A stretch of 64,000 bases of DNA from Lantana camara. Its lineage: Eukaryota > Streptophyta > Magnoliopsida > Lamiales > Verbenaceae. Position 1 is the first letter of the stretch, and every line of letters begins with the position of its first letter. Shown here piece by piece: positions 1 to 11,821 of the stretch. Position numbers and translations under genes: made by a program. The stretch spans positions 95,147,001 to 95,211,000 of the forward strand of contig CM074861.1 of NCBI GenBank assembly GCA_037501455.1, read 5' to 3'. The notes beneath the pieces were generated by a model. That model ran no database searches and was not told the DNA's origin. It saw nothing but the letters and a program-made list of their open reading frames with translations.

Positions 1-358
1 AGTTCGGGTTTTTTGCAAGGAACCCCTTGTGTCATGTGAAATGATAAAAAAAGACTCCGTGAAAAATAAATTCTCATATAAAACCCAATGTTTTCAAATT
101 TTTACAGAAAAAACCCTGAGACGCGTTTTTGAATCACACGCGCGTTTACTGCGTGTGATATTGGATTTTTCTTTACTTTGTCGCGTAAAATGACAAATTT
201 ATCCCAACATTATAATTGGGTTTTTTGCAAGGAAACCCCTTGTGTTATGTGAAATGATAAAAAAAGACCCCGTGAAAAAAAAATTATCATATAACACCCT
301 ATGTTTTCAAATTTTTGCAGAAAAAACCTTGAGGCGCGATTTTGAAATTTCGCCGGCG
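1..358. repeat. two direct copies of a ~140-bp repeat (left arm of an AT-rich element)
   Basis: Positions 1-145 and 216-358 are two diverged direct copies beginning GGGTTTTTTGCAAGGAA and sharing a stretch through TGTGAAATGATAAAAAAAGA and on to the GTTTTCAAATTTTT block. The same motif recurs in inverted orientation at 1208-1460, so the AT-rich stretch between is flanked by imperfect inverted repeats. No protein is recognised. This may be a decayed DNA transposon or foldback element; the family is not identified. Confidence 0.6.
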
Positions 359-379
359 GAAGAAATTCTATCAACTTTT

Positions 380-538
380 TTTTTTGAAATTTCTTTTATA
401 TGTATATATATGTATGTATTATATAATATATTATCTATATACATGTATATGTATAAAATTACTAATGTACTATATGTATTAAATATTATTTATAAATTTA
501 TTTATTTATTTTTGGTAGAATTTGTAAATTTATTGAAT

Positions 539-569
<31 letters not shown>

Positions 570-630
570 TTAAATATTATTTATAAATTTATTTATTTAT
601 TTTTTGATAGAATTTGTAAATTTATTGAAT

Positions 631-678
<48 letters not shown>

Positions 679-738
679 TATTATTTATAAATTTATTTAT
701 TTATTTTTTGGTAGAATTTATAAATTTATTGAATATAC

Positions 739-771
<33 letters not shown>

Positions 772-1060
772 ATTATAATTATTGTACTATACATATAAAT
801 AATATTTAATATGTATATACGTAATGTCTTTTTTTTCTTTTGAAATTTCTTTTATATGTATATATATGTATGTATTATTTAATATATTATATATATACAT
901 TTATATGTATAAAATTACTAATGTGCTATACGTATTAAATATTATTTATAAATTTATTTAATATACATATATATATATATAATTATAATTATTTTACAAT
1001 ACATATAAATAATATCTAATATGTATATATATAATGTATATAAATATATAAATTATAATA
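380..1060. repeat. AT-rich minisatellite with (TA)n tracts
   Basis: A unit beginning TAAATATTATTTATAAATTT, running through a GGTAGAATTTGTAAATTTAT block and ending in a TA run, starts at about 480, 571 and 675. The period is 91-104 bp and varies with TA-tract length; a partial unit lies near 936. A separate ~110-bp block at 380-490 is duplicated at 832-945. No coding potential. Confidence 0.75.
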
Positions 1061-1207
1061 TATATTTATTAAAAATCTTATAAAAAATATATATATAATA
1101 TTATAATGAAAATATATATGTATTGTACACTAATTATAATTATATATATATACAATTATTATTTTATTTATTGCATATATATATATATTATAATTTTTGC
1201 ACTATTT

Positions 1208-1460
1208 AATTTTTTGCAGGGTTTTTTTGGCTCATTTCATAAAACACAGGGTTGTGGGTGCATATAGTTCTTTAAGAATGTATTGTAATGAAAGAAGGGC
1301 AATTTTGACAAAACACGTCGGTTCTTTGACAAAATGGTGTAAAGGGGCGGTTTGCAAAAAAATAAAAAATACAGGGTTTATTTTACTAATTTTTTTTTTA
1401 CAGGGTTTTTTAGCTCTTTTTGAAAAACATAGGGTTGTGGGGACATATAGCTCAAAGAAG
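1208..1460. repeat. right-arm repeat, two copies, inverted relative to 1-358
   Basis: Copies at about 1208-1270 and 1395-1455 share GCAGGGTTTTTT, GGGTTGTGG and a CATATAG motif. Read as reverse complement they give ACCC..TGTGTTTTATGAAATGA, matching the left-arm core ACCCCTTGTGTTATGTGAAATGA. The two ends therefore form imperfect inverted repeats around an AT-rich core. Confidence 0.5.
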
Positions 1461-1466
1461 TTCTAA

Positions 1467-2350
1467 TCTCTACACACAACAGGTCATATTGCATCGACTC
1501 TTGATCTATAATAGCAAAACCTCGTTTGTCGATATGGCGGCAAACAAGATCAAGACCATGACTCTTACATGTCAAATAAACAGTGCAGCTAAAAATATCT
1601 TTGATTTCTTTAGGTATGACATGAAGAAGTTAGAGCTAATATTCTCAGAAGCCTTCAAAAAGGTTGAGCGGCGGATCCAGGAATTTTTATTAGTCGGGAC
1701 TGAAAATTCCTAGGTCTCAATCTATTAAAAAAATAATAATATCTTGACACTACAATTTATATATTATAATTGTTTTTGACGATTCGTATTCCTTTCAATT
1801 TGCTCCCACCATTTTTTTTTTTAAAACTAAAGTCTTCACATACAGATACCAATATGGTCCCTTATTTAAAAAAAAAAACTAAAATTTATTTCGGGATTAT
1901 AATATCCACTATCGAGAGTGTAGTAATTAATCATTTTGGTAAATTATAGCTAGGTAAGTTAAAATATAAACAGTTAAATAAAAAAAAACTATTAAGTCTT
2001 TTATATTCGAAATTAAGATTCGAATTCACAACATTTTATTAAAATAATATGTATTGAAAATTAGAGTTTTTTGCAATATTAATTTGACAGAGTTAAGTTT
2101 TGATTAGAATTACCGACGTGATATCATATTTTTATCTCTCTAATATTGTATAATACATTATCTATCTAATAAGATACACTACACTAAATTTTTTTTACAT
2201 AAAAACACAATACAATTGATTTTTTCATGAAGTGATGGGTCATAACAAAGTTTTCACGAATTATATCTAATATAATATATAGATATAACATTTATTATAT
2301 ATAATAGTTAATAAATTGTATACTTTTAAAAATATTAATTTATTTATTTT
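1467..2350. other. AT-rich stretch without recognisable genes
   Basis: Only short open frames without known motifs are visible, with A- and T-runs. I see no convincing gene or element boundary here. Confidence 0.5.

Positions 2351-2410
<60 letters not shown>
2351..2410. repeat. (TA)n microsatellite
   Basis: Nearly uninterrupted TA dinucleotides over about 60 bp, ending next to a G-rich tract. Confidence 0.95.
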
Positions 2411-2413
<3 letters not shown>

Positions 2414-2424
2414 TTTAAAAATTA

Positions 2425-2500
2425 AATTTGAGGGGGGTGAGTGGAGTGGGCTGGGGTGAGGTAGGGGGTGGAGGGTGGCGGAAGGGGGGGCTTCAGCTCT
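2425..2500 (+). other. G-rich tract
   Basis: A run of closely spaced G-blocks (AGGGGGG, TGGGG, AGGGGG, GGGGGGG) in a strongly AT-rich setting. The plus strand could form G-quadruplexes. It lies just outside the LTR fragment starting at 2560. Confidence 0.5.
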
Positions 2501-2559
2501 CCCCTTGGCCTTAACTGGCTCCGCCAGTGCATCAGAGGGACCAATGGGGAGGATAACAG

Positions 2560-2700
2560 TGTAGCACTGGAAACGCAAGGTAGCCACATCCCCCGTACTA
2601 TAGTCCGATCCACTTACGGAATGAAGAGTCCGTACATAAACCAAACATATAGCGAACGGGGAGACAATAAAAAAAACAATTCCAGCTAAGGGGGACTAAC
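2560..2700 (-). mobile_element. 3'-end fragment of a gypsy LTR
   Basis: Starts TGTAGCAC on the plus strand, the reverse complement of an LTR 3' end. It carries the CCACATCCCCCG block, a TACGG/CCGTA hairpin (2615-2634) and AGCGAACGGGGAGACA, all found at the matching place in other LTRs here. It ends abruptly at about 2700, where it meets a truncated RNase H sequence. It may be the other end of the LTR whose 5' part is at 9954-10586. Confidence 0.7.
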
Positions 2701-3922
2701 CCCGCTATAACTTTTCCTTGTTGCATCAATACAGAACCTAGCCTTTCTTTAGAGGCATCGGTATAAACCGTATAACCTTCATTTCCTTCAGGTAAGGTTA
2801 ATATTGGTGCAAATATCAATTGTTGCTTTAATTCTTGAAAACTTTGTTCACACCGTTCGGTCCATTCAAATTTTCTTTCCTTCTTTGTTAACCTTGTGAG
2901 AGGTGCAGCTATCTTGGAGAAGTCCTTTACAAACCTTCGATAATAACCTGCAAGTCCTAGGAAATTTCTCACCTCTGATGGATTCCTTGGTACTTTCCAG
3001 TTTGTAACTGCTTCAATCTTTGAGGGATCTACTACAACACCTGATCCCGAGATTATATGTCCGAGGAATGCAACTTTTTCTATCCAGAACTCGCATTTAC
3101 TGAACTTAGCATATAGCTTATGTTCTCGCAGTGTACTTAACACTATGCGAAGATGTTCAGCATGTTTCTCGGGCGTTTTTGAAAATACCAGAATGTCATC
3201 GATGAAAATGACCACAAATTTATCCAGGCATGGTCGGAATATCCGATGCATCATGTCCATGAATGCAACGGGTGCATTAGTCAATCCAAAAGGCATTACT
3301 ATGAACTCAAAATGTCCATAGCGGGTATTGAAAATTGTTTTAGGGGTATCCTCCTCCCTAATCTTTAATTGATAATACCCTTGCCTTAAATCTAGCTTGG
3401 AATAGACTCGAGATCCTTGAAGGACATCAAATAACTCCTCTATATGGGGTAGAGGGTAATTGTTCTTTATGGTCATTTTATTAAGTTCTCGGTAGTCGAT
3501 GCACATCCGTAATGACCCATCTTTCTTCTTTACAAACAACACTAGTGCTCCCCAAGGTTATGTACTGGGACGGATATATCTTGATTCAATCAAGTCATCA
3601 AGTTGTTTTCTCAACTCTTGAAGTTCGGCTAGGGCCATCCGATAAGGGGTTTTAGAGAAAGGCTCTACCCCAGGAATTGTATCGATTACAAATTCTAACT
3701 CGCGATCTGGAGGTAGCGGTTTAGGTGTTTTGGGAATACGTCGAGAAACTCATTTACCACTTCTACCTCCTCAACCTTGAGTTGGTCCTTTGGCCTATTT
3801 AAGAGATAGGCAACGAATCCTGTAGCTCCCTTCTGAACCAACTTTTTAGCTTCTGTCATAGAAATCATTGCCACTGATCTTTTATCTTCAAAAATCCAAC
3901 TCTCAACTTGTCCTAAGATGAT
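2701..3922 (-). pseudogene. Ty3/gypsy pol: reverse transcriptase and truncated RNase H
   Basis: This minus-strand frame encodes a gypsy reverse transcriptase, which copies element RNA into cDNA inside the particle. From N to C there are a DVFP linker, a [10 protein letters not shown] block, [46 protein letters not shown] and the FIDD catalytic pair (the usual form is YIDD), then [12 protein letters not shown]. RNase H starts at [10 protein letters not shown] and stops after about 20 residues, where LTR sequence begins at about 2700. Integrase is missing. An in-frame TAA lies near 3558 and a frameshift near 3735. Motifs resemble Del/Tekay-type elements, but lineage is not proven. Protease and gag lie directly upstream. 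Confidence 0.9.
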
Positions 3923-4321
3923 TTATTTCTTGAAACAATCCAATTTAGCATGGTATTTGTAGAGCCAATCCATTCCCAGAATGATTCCATATCTTGTCAT
4001 CGGGAGTTCGATGAGGTCTATAGGGTAGTATCGGTCACGGATTTGTATAGGGCAGCGTTTATATACTCGATCCGTTATGAAACAAGCTCCCAAAGGCGAA
4101 CTTACTTCAAAATTATATGATGAATATTCAAGTGGAAAATTTAAACGCGCACATAAATTTGATGCAATGAATGAATGCGTGGCACCAGGGTCATATAAGA
4201 CCTTAACTGGCGTGTTTAGAATGTGGACCGTACCTTCGACAACATCCGAAGGGTCTGGATCCTCGTTTCCTTCCAATGCGTAAGCTTTTCCTTTGACAAG
4301 TGGCTTTCCCGATTTTCCCAT
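3923..4321 (-). pseudogene. Ty3/gypsy aspartic protease domain
   Basis: About 132 codons. The catalytic motif reads YDPGATHSFI where active plant gypsy proteases usually have DSGATHSF, followed downstream by IILGMDWLYKYHAKLDC, the normal second landmark. The protease would mature Gag-Pol inside the particle. It lies between gag zinc knuckles (4349-4564) and RT, the usual gypsy order. The D-P-G change at the active site and the broken frames on both sides suggest it is no longer functional. Confidence 0.85.
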
Positions 4322-4348
4322 AACTTTCTCCTTTTCCTTAGATCCCGG

Positions 4349-5260
4349 TCATTTTGGACATGTATTAAACTGGTGACCAGGGTCTCCACACCATAGATAA
4401 GTGCCAGCTTTCTTTCGGCATTCTTGTTCAGTATGTCCCGGCTTGTGACAATATTCACAAGTGATCTCTTCATGTGAATTAGACGAGACTGACTTAGGCT
4501 TTTGCTGGGCTGGTGTGGGTTTCTTCCCGAACTTCTGACCGGATGGTCCAGCGGGACATTTCATTCCTTAAGAAGGTTTATTTTGAGGGGAACCAGGGCG
4601 ATTAGCTGCCTGACGAATATTCTTGTGAGCTGCTTCGGTTTTCAGGGCTTTATCGACCGCCTTATTATAAGTTTCAACATCTAAGGAAGCTAAAGCCCAT
4701 CGAAGGTCTGGCTTTAGTCCATCAATGAATCGCTTGGTCTTTCGTCGTTCATCATTCAGAATATGTGGAGCATACTGAATTAGTCTCACAAACTTTGCCT
4801 CGTATTCAGCCACTGACATATAAACCTGAGTTAAACTCATGAATTTAGCCTCTCGAGTATCCCTTATCACTTGGGGAATATATTTATTCTGAAATTCCTT
4901 TACGAATTCCGCCCAACTGTAATCAGTCCGGTCTTCTATCCAGGTTAGCTTGACGTGCTTCCACCAACTTAAAGCAGGTCCTTCTAAGAGAAAGGCTACA
5001 TACTGCACTCGTTCCCATTCCTCGGGAAATATATCCATAGCCTCATAATCTTTTCTAATCTGGCTATCCAGTTTTCAGCCTTCAGGTCATTAGGTTCTCC
5101 AAAGAATTTTGGGGGATTCATTCGGAGAAACCTTTCTAAGGATCGCTCGTTGTTAGGGTTATTTCCAGGTGTACATGTTCGAACGAACTGCCTTAGGGCT
5201 TCTACAAGTTCTGGGTGCCCTGGTGGGTCTTGTGGCCATGGGGAGTTGTTTCATGGTGTT
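4349..5260 (-). pseudogene. Ty3/gypsy gag (capsid and zinc knuckles)
   Basis: Gag forms the particle shell and binds element RNA. Reading from 5260 on the minus strand, the product includes an ELVEALRQFVRTC segment, NPPKFFGEPNDLKAENW, then (after a frameshift near 5040) FPEEWERVQYVAFLLEGPA and the capsid helices. An in-frame stop at 4568-4570 precedes the nucleocapsid. A CCHC knuckle CEYCHKPGHTEQEC is intact. A second, YLWCGDPGHQFNTC, has lost its first cysteine to tyrosine. The frameshift and the stop make this a pseudogene. Protease follows directly downstream. Confidence 0.88.
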
Positions 5261-5755
5261 CTTCATAGAGCCATTATGAATACTGAAATCACAATCACAA
5301 AGAAAATATAATGCATGTGGGGTAAGAGTGTTTCAGAGATTATCACAAAATAATAATCACCAAATAACATGAATCATCAAACATAAAGTACAGAAAGAAA
5401 TAACATTAGTACTCACGGTCCTGCTGGTATCTTGAAGCGACTCTAAGACTCATGATGCAGAAATGTAAAGTAACATGAAATAACAGTGTAAAATGATCAA
5501 AATGTGTCATATATATATGAATCAAGGTTAGTATGCTTCAAGAGCTACAAAAGTAAAAGCAAAAAGAGGGGGTGGACCCGATCTACCTCGAGTTACACCC
5601 TACAAGTACTGTCACTCCTAGTAAGTCAAAGTTGCTACTGTCCGCTGCTGCTACTATGTACTGCTGCAAAAATGGGGAGTGTCTCCACTGGCTGCTATAT
5701 ACATACCCCCAGATGACTATCCTATATACTGTACCTCGTATCCCCTGATCTGAAC
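5261..5755. other. gypsy leader between accessory ORF and gag
   Basis: No conserved coding signal is seen in this ~495 bp stretch. It separates the accessory frame from gag and probably served as a spacer or intron of the element. Confidence 0.4.
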
Positions 5756-6511
5756 TCAATCCTGTCCAGCACTACCTGCCTCAAGGTCAACCGTATCATC
5801 TGAATTTGGAACCCTAATAGGACTCCACTCCTCGCTGGGCTCAACACTGTCCTCCTCCTCGGGAACAACCTGCAATCCATCCACATCCTCGCCGATCTCA
5901 CCATCCTACTGGGGCTCCTCCTCGTCATAATCGGAATGGACTATAGCCTCGGAAGCCTCACTGTCTCCGGAATTGGCTACTGCGGGTCCGGGCTGCATCT
6001 CTAGAACCTACTCCATAACCTGAGTATCAATCAGGTGAAGTGCATCCTCCAAACAGCTCCTCATCTGGGCTCGATATTGGTCATGGATCACTATAGAGGC
6101 CTCACGATCCAGAGTCAAACTGACGATGTCCTCCTCGAGCTCAGTTACTCGTGATGCCAACTGAGAAATAGCGATCTGAGATACGGCTAACTGGTCCCGA
6201 ACATGATCACGATCTACCGCTGTCTGTCTAGCCATCTCTCGGTTCCTCTCAGCCTCCAATCGATACTCACCAGTCCTCTGATACTCATAAAAGTAGGCAT
6301 CTCTCCCGGCCTCTAATAGATGAACTGCTCTGTTCGGGTAGGCATACCCGGGAAAGGCCTCCTGATGTGAATCCTGACTATGCTACCTAATCCTCTGCCA
6401 AGGATAGTATCTAGGACCCCCACTACGAGTAACAACTAAGGTCCTAGGAGGCTCGTACTGATCAAGCCACTCGATGCTATCAAAATGTGGAAGCTCACCG
6501 TAGCCAGCCAT
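5756..6511 (-). pseudogene. accessory ORF between PBS and gag, coiled-coil with acidic tail
   Basis: An ATG at 6511-6509 opens a 251-codon frame ending at TGA 5758-5756. It is interrupted only by three in-frame TAG codons (6385-6383, 6010-6008, 5908-5906). The product starts MAGYGELPHFDSIEWLDQYE. It then has a heptad-like stretch (about residues 85-150) rich in E, R, Q, L and A that should form a coiled coil, and an acidic C-terminal part with EEEP and PEEEDSVEPSEE. It begins about 100 bp after the PBS and ends about 490 bp before gag. I do not recognise the family. It could be a former leader protein or a detached N-terminal Gag extension. Confidence 0.55.
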
Positions 6512-6617
6512 TTTTACTATAAGCAAAACACTTTACAAATTATTAGAGCGAAGAAATTATAGTGAAATACGTTCTCTATCTAATGTTTAAGTTAAGTTCT
6601 CTCTATCTAAACCTGAC

Positions 6618-6629
6618 GCTCTGACACCA
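6618..6629 (-). other. primer-binding site, initiator-Met type with one change
   Basis: On the minus strand this reads TGGTGTCAGAGC, one base from TGGTATCAGAGC. It lies 7 bp from the LTR end at 6637, as expected for a tRNA-primed element. Confidence 0.85.
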
Positions 6630-6636
6630 CCTTAGC

Positions 6637-9600
6637 TGTAGCGCCCCTTAACACTACAACCCCGAACCGTTGTACTTCTCGAGTGGATGTGAGACCTAGC
6701 ACTCGAGAAATACTTCGGCGAACGGACAAGACTATACAATACCAGAGTATGAAATTTAAAAGCAACGGAAAATAAACAAGAGCAATAAAAGGGGACAATA
6801 TATAACGAGACACATATTATTAAGTTGGACAAGTAATTACAACGATGGATCTAACTTCACAAGAGAGTGCTTATTGAAAGATGTACATGTACTCGTGATT
6901 ACTCTAATAACTGGAATGTGATACCTTAAAGCTTCAAGATACCTCTAAGGCGTCGCTGTGTAGATTCCTGAAATCATGAGTTAAAATAGTAGGAGGGTTA
7001 GTCAAAATGACTGAGAGACGGGGGGTTTGAGATTTAGGATTATAAGTGATTTTGAAAATGTTTTGACCAAGGAAGTCTTGGTTTGAAATATATATTATAT
7101 AATAACAAATAAGTATATGACAATAATATCCGGTTCATATTTGTTTGAAATAGGAGTAGGGGGAATATAGGCTATACTTTAGAAAACTTTATGAACCGTT
7201 TTGGGAAAATGATTTTTGATGCCCGCAAGCTAGGCGTCTCCAACCTTAACTCCTTAAAATTCGGGAAAAATAGTAACGACACTGATCAAGGTGTCGGTAC
7301 TTAATAAAACAAATACGAGAATACCATCCTTCACTCCTTAGTGTCACGTAGGGTTGCAAGCCCTAGTGACGATGAACAAGATTATGGGAGGGACGTACCT
7401 TTTTCCCATCACTTGATGTGGAATAACCAACCTCCGGTTAGATCATCATCAAGATCTAGTTGGCGGCTGGTATAATAGTAGACCTCGACCCGTACCTCCC
7501 GGACTACTACTTCTACCAAGACCACCGGGCCCATAGGAAAAGCAATAATTTTACTTGCAAGACGATAATATTTACCGGTAAGAAAGTACTAAGTACTTTC
7601 AGGTAAATATATGTTTTGAATAATTAATAAGAATTATTTTCCCATAAAGGGAATAATAACTTGAAACGAAATTCAAGGAAATAAAATATTTTATCATGAT
7701 TTCAGTTGAAAAGATTTAGACCCTCACCGAGTACCGAGGTTTAAGTGGAACTGTGAGGATTCCACTCTTCGATCCTATTGTCGCCTGAAAGTAATAACTA
7801 CTACTGACTTAGAACTAGGTTCTTAGTTCATAACTAACTAATTGCACATAATATTATAACAAAATAATTATAGAAGATACATATTATGTAATGCGTTAAA
7901 CATTTCCCGGTAAACCCTAAATTTACCCGTTTAATTAATAAATTCAGGGTTTATGGGATCTTTAACTAATCAAATATTTATTAACTTTATTATAATTCTA
8001 ATTGTAAGATTTGAAATGAAATTCAAGGTTTAATTTGACAATGTAGGTTATCTTTTGAAAAATATTACATAGTTTAACGATTTTTGGAAAAATTGGAAAA
8101 ATATTTCTTTAAAAATTCCAAAACCTATTTTATAATTATTTTTATAATAATTTCGAAATTAATTGTATTTTGTTTGACCAAAAAGTCAAAATTACTATTG
8201 AAAACATTGACTATTCAATTTCATATGAATTAAACACTTTATAACACAAAATCAAATTCACACACACACACACACACTGATCATGGCACACACACACATC
8301 CAAGAACATTATGAACATGTTCTTGAGCTTATTTGAATATTCAAAGAGGGTGTGTAACATGTTCTGTCACATTCATATTCATAACATAAGATTAAAGCAT
8401 AATATAGCAAAATATATGAACTTTCTATGAAAAATAATTCTAAATAAATTATTCTAAGCATGAATTTAATCAAACAAGATCATAAGAATTTAAATACATA
8501 TTCACATTATATCATATCATAATTCATGCATTTAATTAAATAAAATTTCATAATGTACACACATTGTATTTAAACTATCAACTATGCACATATTTCATAA
8601 AATAAATTCCTAGAGCATAATTTAATTAATCCTAGACATGCTACTATTATTATTATACTAAGAACATAATATAAAGCATGAAATAATACAAGAAAAACAT
8701 ACTTTAGAGAGAGGGAGAGAGGGATTGGCATGAGGTTGGGAGAGAGGGAGAGAGTGATTTTTGTGTGTTGATTTGTGAGGTATAAATGAGACTTGAGGGG
8801 GGTATTTATAGGTAGTCATGAGGGGTCTTTAAGCAATTAATGAAAGTTTATGGGAGATGTGGTTGCTTATGATTTCAACAAATGCTTGGTAATTAATTAG
8901 GAGATGTGGTTAAATTACATGTTAAACAAATGCTAGGTAATTAACTAAGTAATGTGGAGAAATTACATTCATTTAATTAATCCTTCTAGAAGATCATGTG
9001 GTCATGGATGATGTCATCTTGAATAAAAATAAATGTAAAATAATATAAAATTTATTCAAGAGTCGAGAGGTAAAACCTTGAAGTAGTGAATTAATGAAAG
9101 AATGAGTGAAAAATGAGCATCGTTTTGATTATAAATGTGGAATATTTAGACTTTTCGTTTATAAACTATGAATATTAAAGATGATGAAAATCATGAGAAA
9201 ATTATATAAACGAAGCTATGATAAAGTTTAGAGTTTGGAAAAATCATTATAATGTACAGAAAAATTCAAGGATCGTTTTAAGTATAATTTCGAATATTGA
9301 ATAAAAGTTAATTGTTTGACATAAATTGATGATTTTTAAATAGGAAAATATTTATAAATATGCTATGGGTGAAATCGAGTTTTTGGTAAATGCACGAAAA
9401 TTCATAAAATAATTTAAGGATCGTTTTGGTTATAATATTGAATATCAAAAAGTAGATGAGTAAGGATTTATTGATGATCGAATCATAAGCTAGGGTTTTT
9501 GCCGGTTTTTGATACTATGGGAGTTAGGATGGGAATTATGGTTCACAGAGAGTATCATGATCCTCGAAATAATGTGAGGATTCTTTTGGTTATAATATTG

Positions 9601-9953
9601 GGTAGTGAAAGTACGTCGGGAACCGTAGGAATATTTTTTAGCTGTAGGGGTATTTTCATAATTTCCAACCTAAAACTGTAGGAATGGGTTTTGAAGCATA
9701 TGAAGGGGTTTTAGGTGCTAGAAGGAAATGAATATTGGAATTCTAGGATTCTATGAAAAGAGTTTCAAGATACGAGTTAAATAGAGAAAATAATTAAATT
9801 TACGAACATTTAATTAAAGTGTAACACATAAAAGCACATAAGTCACATAAAATGCAATGCATGAAGAGAGTTAATAGGGATTGAGGTTATAAACGCTTCT
9901 TCAGTTACCCGTTACTTACCTCTCTCGACTTGGCCCTGAGTAGGGCTGTTACA
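6637..9953 (-). mobile_element. 5' LTR (3.3 kb) of the truncated gypsy element
   Basis: In plus orientation it starts TGTAGCGCCCC (adjacent to the PBS) and ends GGGCTGTTACA, so in element sense it runs TGTAACAGCCC...GGGCGCTACA. It is the same family as the solo LTR at 51697-55639: both share CTTCAAGATACCTCTA, the TGCCCG-AAGCTAGGC block and the terminal GGGCTGTTACA. A perfect 10-bp hairpin TTCTCGAGTG/CACTCGAGAA lies at 6676-6709, near its 3' end. A (CA)n tract is at 8262-8280. No palindrome cluster was found in this copy. Confidence 0.9.
6676..6709 (-). other. hairpin near LTR 3' end
   Basis: Perfect 10-bp inverted repeat TTCTCGAGTG (6676-6685) and CACTCGAGAA (6700-6709) with a 14-nt loop, between the conserved GCGAACGG block and the LTR end. 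It occupies the same place as differently sequenced hairpins in the other LTRs of this window. Confidence 0.7.
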
Positions 9954-10586
9954 AAGATGGTTCAAGTCTTGATCTTCTCTTGAAGTTTCTCCATGATTCT
10001 CTTTGAGGCTAACTTGTGTGGTTTGAAATGAAATGAAAAGGGATAAAGCTACTTATATGGTGGCTAATAGTTTTAGGTCAAGGTTAGAGTTTCCAAGATA
10101 TAATATGAGGCTAAAGCATTTAATAGGATTTGGGCTCAAATAAATGACTTTCGGCCCAATAAGTCAAAATTAAAAGGCTTAAGGTCTAAACGGTTTCCCA
10201 AAAATATAAAGTAAATTCCATTGGACCTGAATCACCGAATCAAGTCCAATGGTGGTGTCGGAATTCAAATTCAAATTCGAATTCCCGAGCTCATATTGGT
10301 CTTGAATGACCCAAACTCTCCTAACTCAAGTTAGGCCCAAACACATCAATAGGTGCAAGCCCTATTTAAATCTAACTCCAACAATTAATTTAAATTCACC
10401 CAAGTTTCAAATCTTAAGTTGTCATGTAAAAATTCATATTTTATAATTTTGCAATTTAGTTAATTAAGTCACATTTTCAGTCAAAGTTTGAATTAAACAC
10501 ATAGAAAGGAAATTAAATCAAATAAGTGCATAAGGTAAACTCTCTCGTGGCACATACCTGTACGATCTACCGGACGAGGTGTCACA
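9954..10586 (-). mobile_element. 5' part of another gypsy LTR
   Basis: Ends GAGGTGTCACA at 10586, so in sense it begins TGTGACACCTCGTCCGG, the typical LTR head in this window. The conserved GAATTCAAATTC...GAATTCCCGAGCTC block is present near 10262-10292. It is cut at 9953 by the 5' LTR of the gypsy element, and its remainder may be the fragment at 2560-2700. The retroelement appears inserted in the CACTA remnant that follows. Confidence 0.7.
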
Positions 10587-10589
10587 GCA

Positions 10590-11565
10590 GCAGCTTCCTA
10601 TACATGATTATGTACAATGATATTAAAGTCAAACAGTGTAATAACCATTTATGGCTAATAAATTACTTACATGCTTCTGAATGATTGTGTGGACACATTG
10701 AGAACCCCCCGCATTTGTCGGTGCCCCCAGTGTGGATAATCTATTTGCTTTATTCCTTTGGCGAACTGTTTGGTAATCTTCAAGTGCCCACAACTCAAAC
10801 AACTCATTATAAACTCCATCTAGCATCTACCCGGGCTTACGACCACTTTTCCTAATGTCGTGGAAGAGACCTCTCATTCTTTCACCCATCATCTTCATGA
10901 AAGCGGCATACATATATCCTTCCGCTTGAGGCTCCCAATAAACAAATTTTTGTAAAAATATCAATGTTATTACATGTTTTATAGTTACAAATAAATTAAC
11001 AAAGTCATGGTTACTTTCCAATCTTGGAAGCAACTGTCCCTCACTGGCTAAGGAGCTTTACTCCACTTAGCATATGCGGTGGTCAACCTACTTTTCAGTA
11101 CATTCGTAATGGTGTTCGTGCCATCTTTGTTGTCGTGATACCTATAAGAATTTCATTGAATAATTATAAACATTAATATGTTACATAACAAAAAGAAATT
11201 AAAATAAAAACAAGAATTTCAAAGGTGTCACTTGCCCTCTCTTTCCAATAGGAATTAAATACTTTTTGCCAACTGGAGGGGCATCGGTATCACTAGGGTT
11301 GTGCTGGTCTAATCCAATCACCCCATGACTAGACTCGCCAGGCGTGGATCCCGAAGCATTTGGTACATCCATTTTGGGTACATTTGACGGTGTAGTGGAT
11401 GGGGTCGGTGTATATACCGTAGACGGGACATGTGTCTGTATAGGAGAGGCATCTGGTGAGGCTTCTAGTGAGGGCATTGGTCCAATACCTCGGCCTCTAC
11501 GCGTAGAACCGCCACTCCTTACACGCAAGGCCTTACTGGGATTCCTGGTTGGTCCATCTACAATT
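10590..11565 (-). pseudogene. CACTA-type plant transposase-associated ORF (Ptta/En/Spm-like)
   Basis: Minus-strand frames separated by intron-like AT tracts encode a basic, proline- and serine-rich N-terminal part (11528-11199), then LKSRLTTAYAKWSKAP near 11045-11100, then YWEPQAEGYMYAAF, KSGRKPG, and NELFELW followed by QRNKANRLST and NAGGSQ. The order W-x-AP, KP, W and NKANR...GGS matches the plant Ptta/En/Spm transposase family found as a second gene in CACTA elements. In-frame stops (for example between KPG and MLDGV at about 10828) show it is inactive. The call is by motif memory and was not checked by search. Confidence 0.6.
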
Positions 11566-11821
11566 AAAAAACAGATTTACATTAATAGACAGTATATTCA
11601 TTTGCTAATGTAAAATAGAAATCAAGTCAAGACAAGTTGCAAAGATATGTAAACTGAATTGTAAGCTGCAAACCATTTGTTACTTATGTAGGTGATTTCA
11701 CTCTTAGCTGTATGCTAAAATAGAATTACAGTTGATTGCATAAATGTACAGAAATATGGATGTACCTAAAAAGCTAATGCAACAGAAGAAGTTTATGAAA
11801 AACATATTACCAAATCAATCA

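Noticed and set aside
1420..1713. 97-codon plus-strand frame
   Set aside because: Starts inside the end repeat and has no recognisable domain.
6637..9953. Solo LTR
   Set aside because: A PBS and gag lie directly next to it, so it is the 5' LTR of a truncated element.
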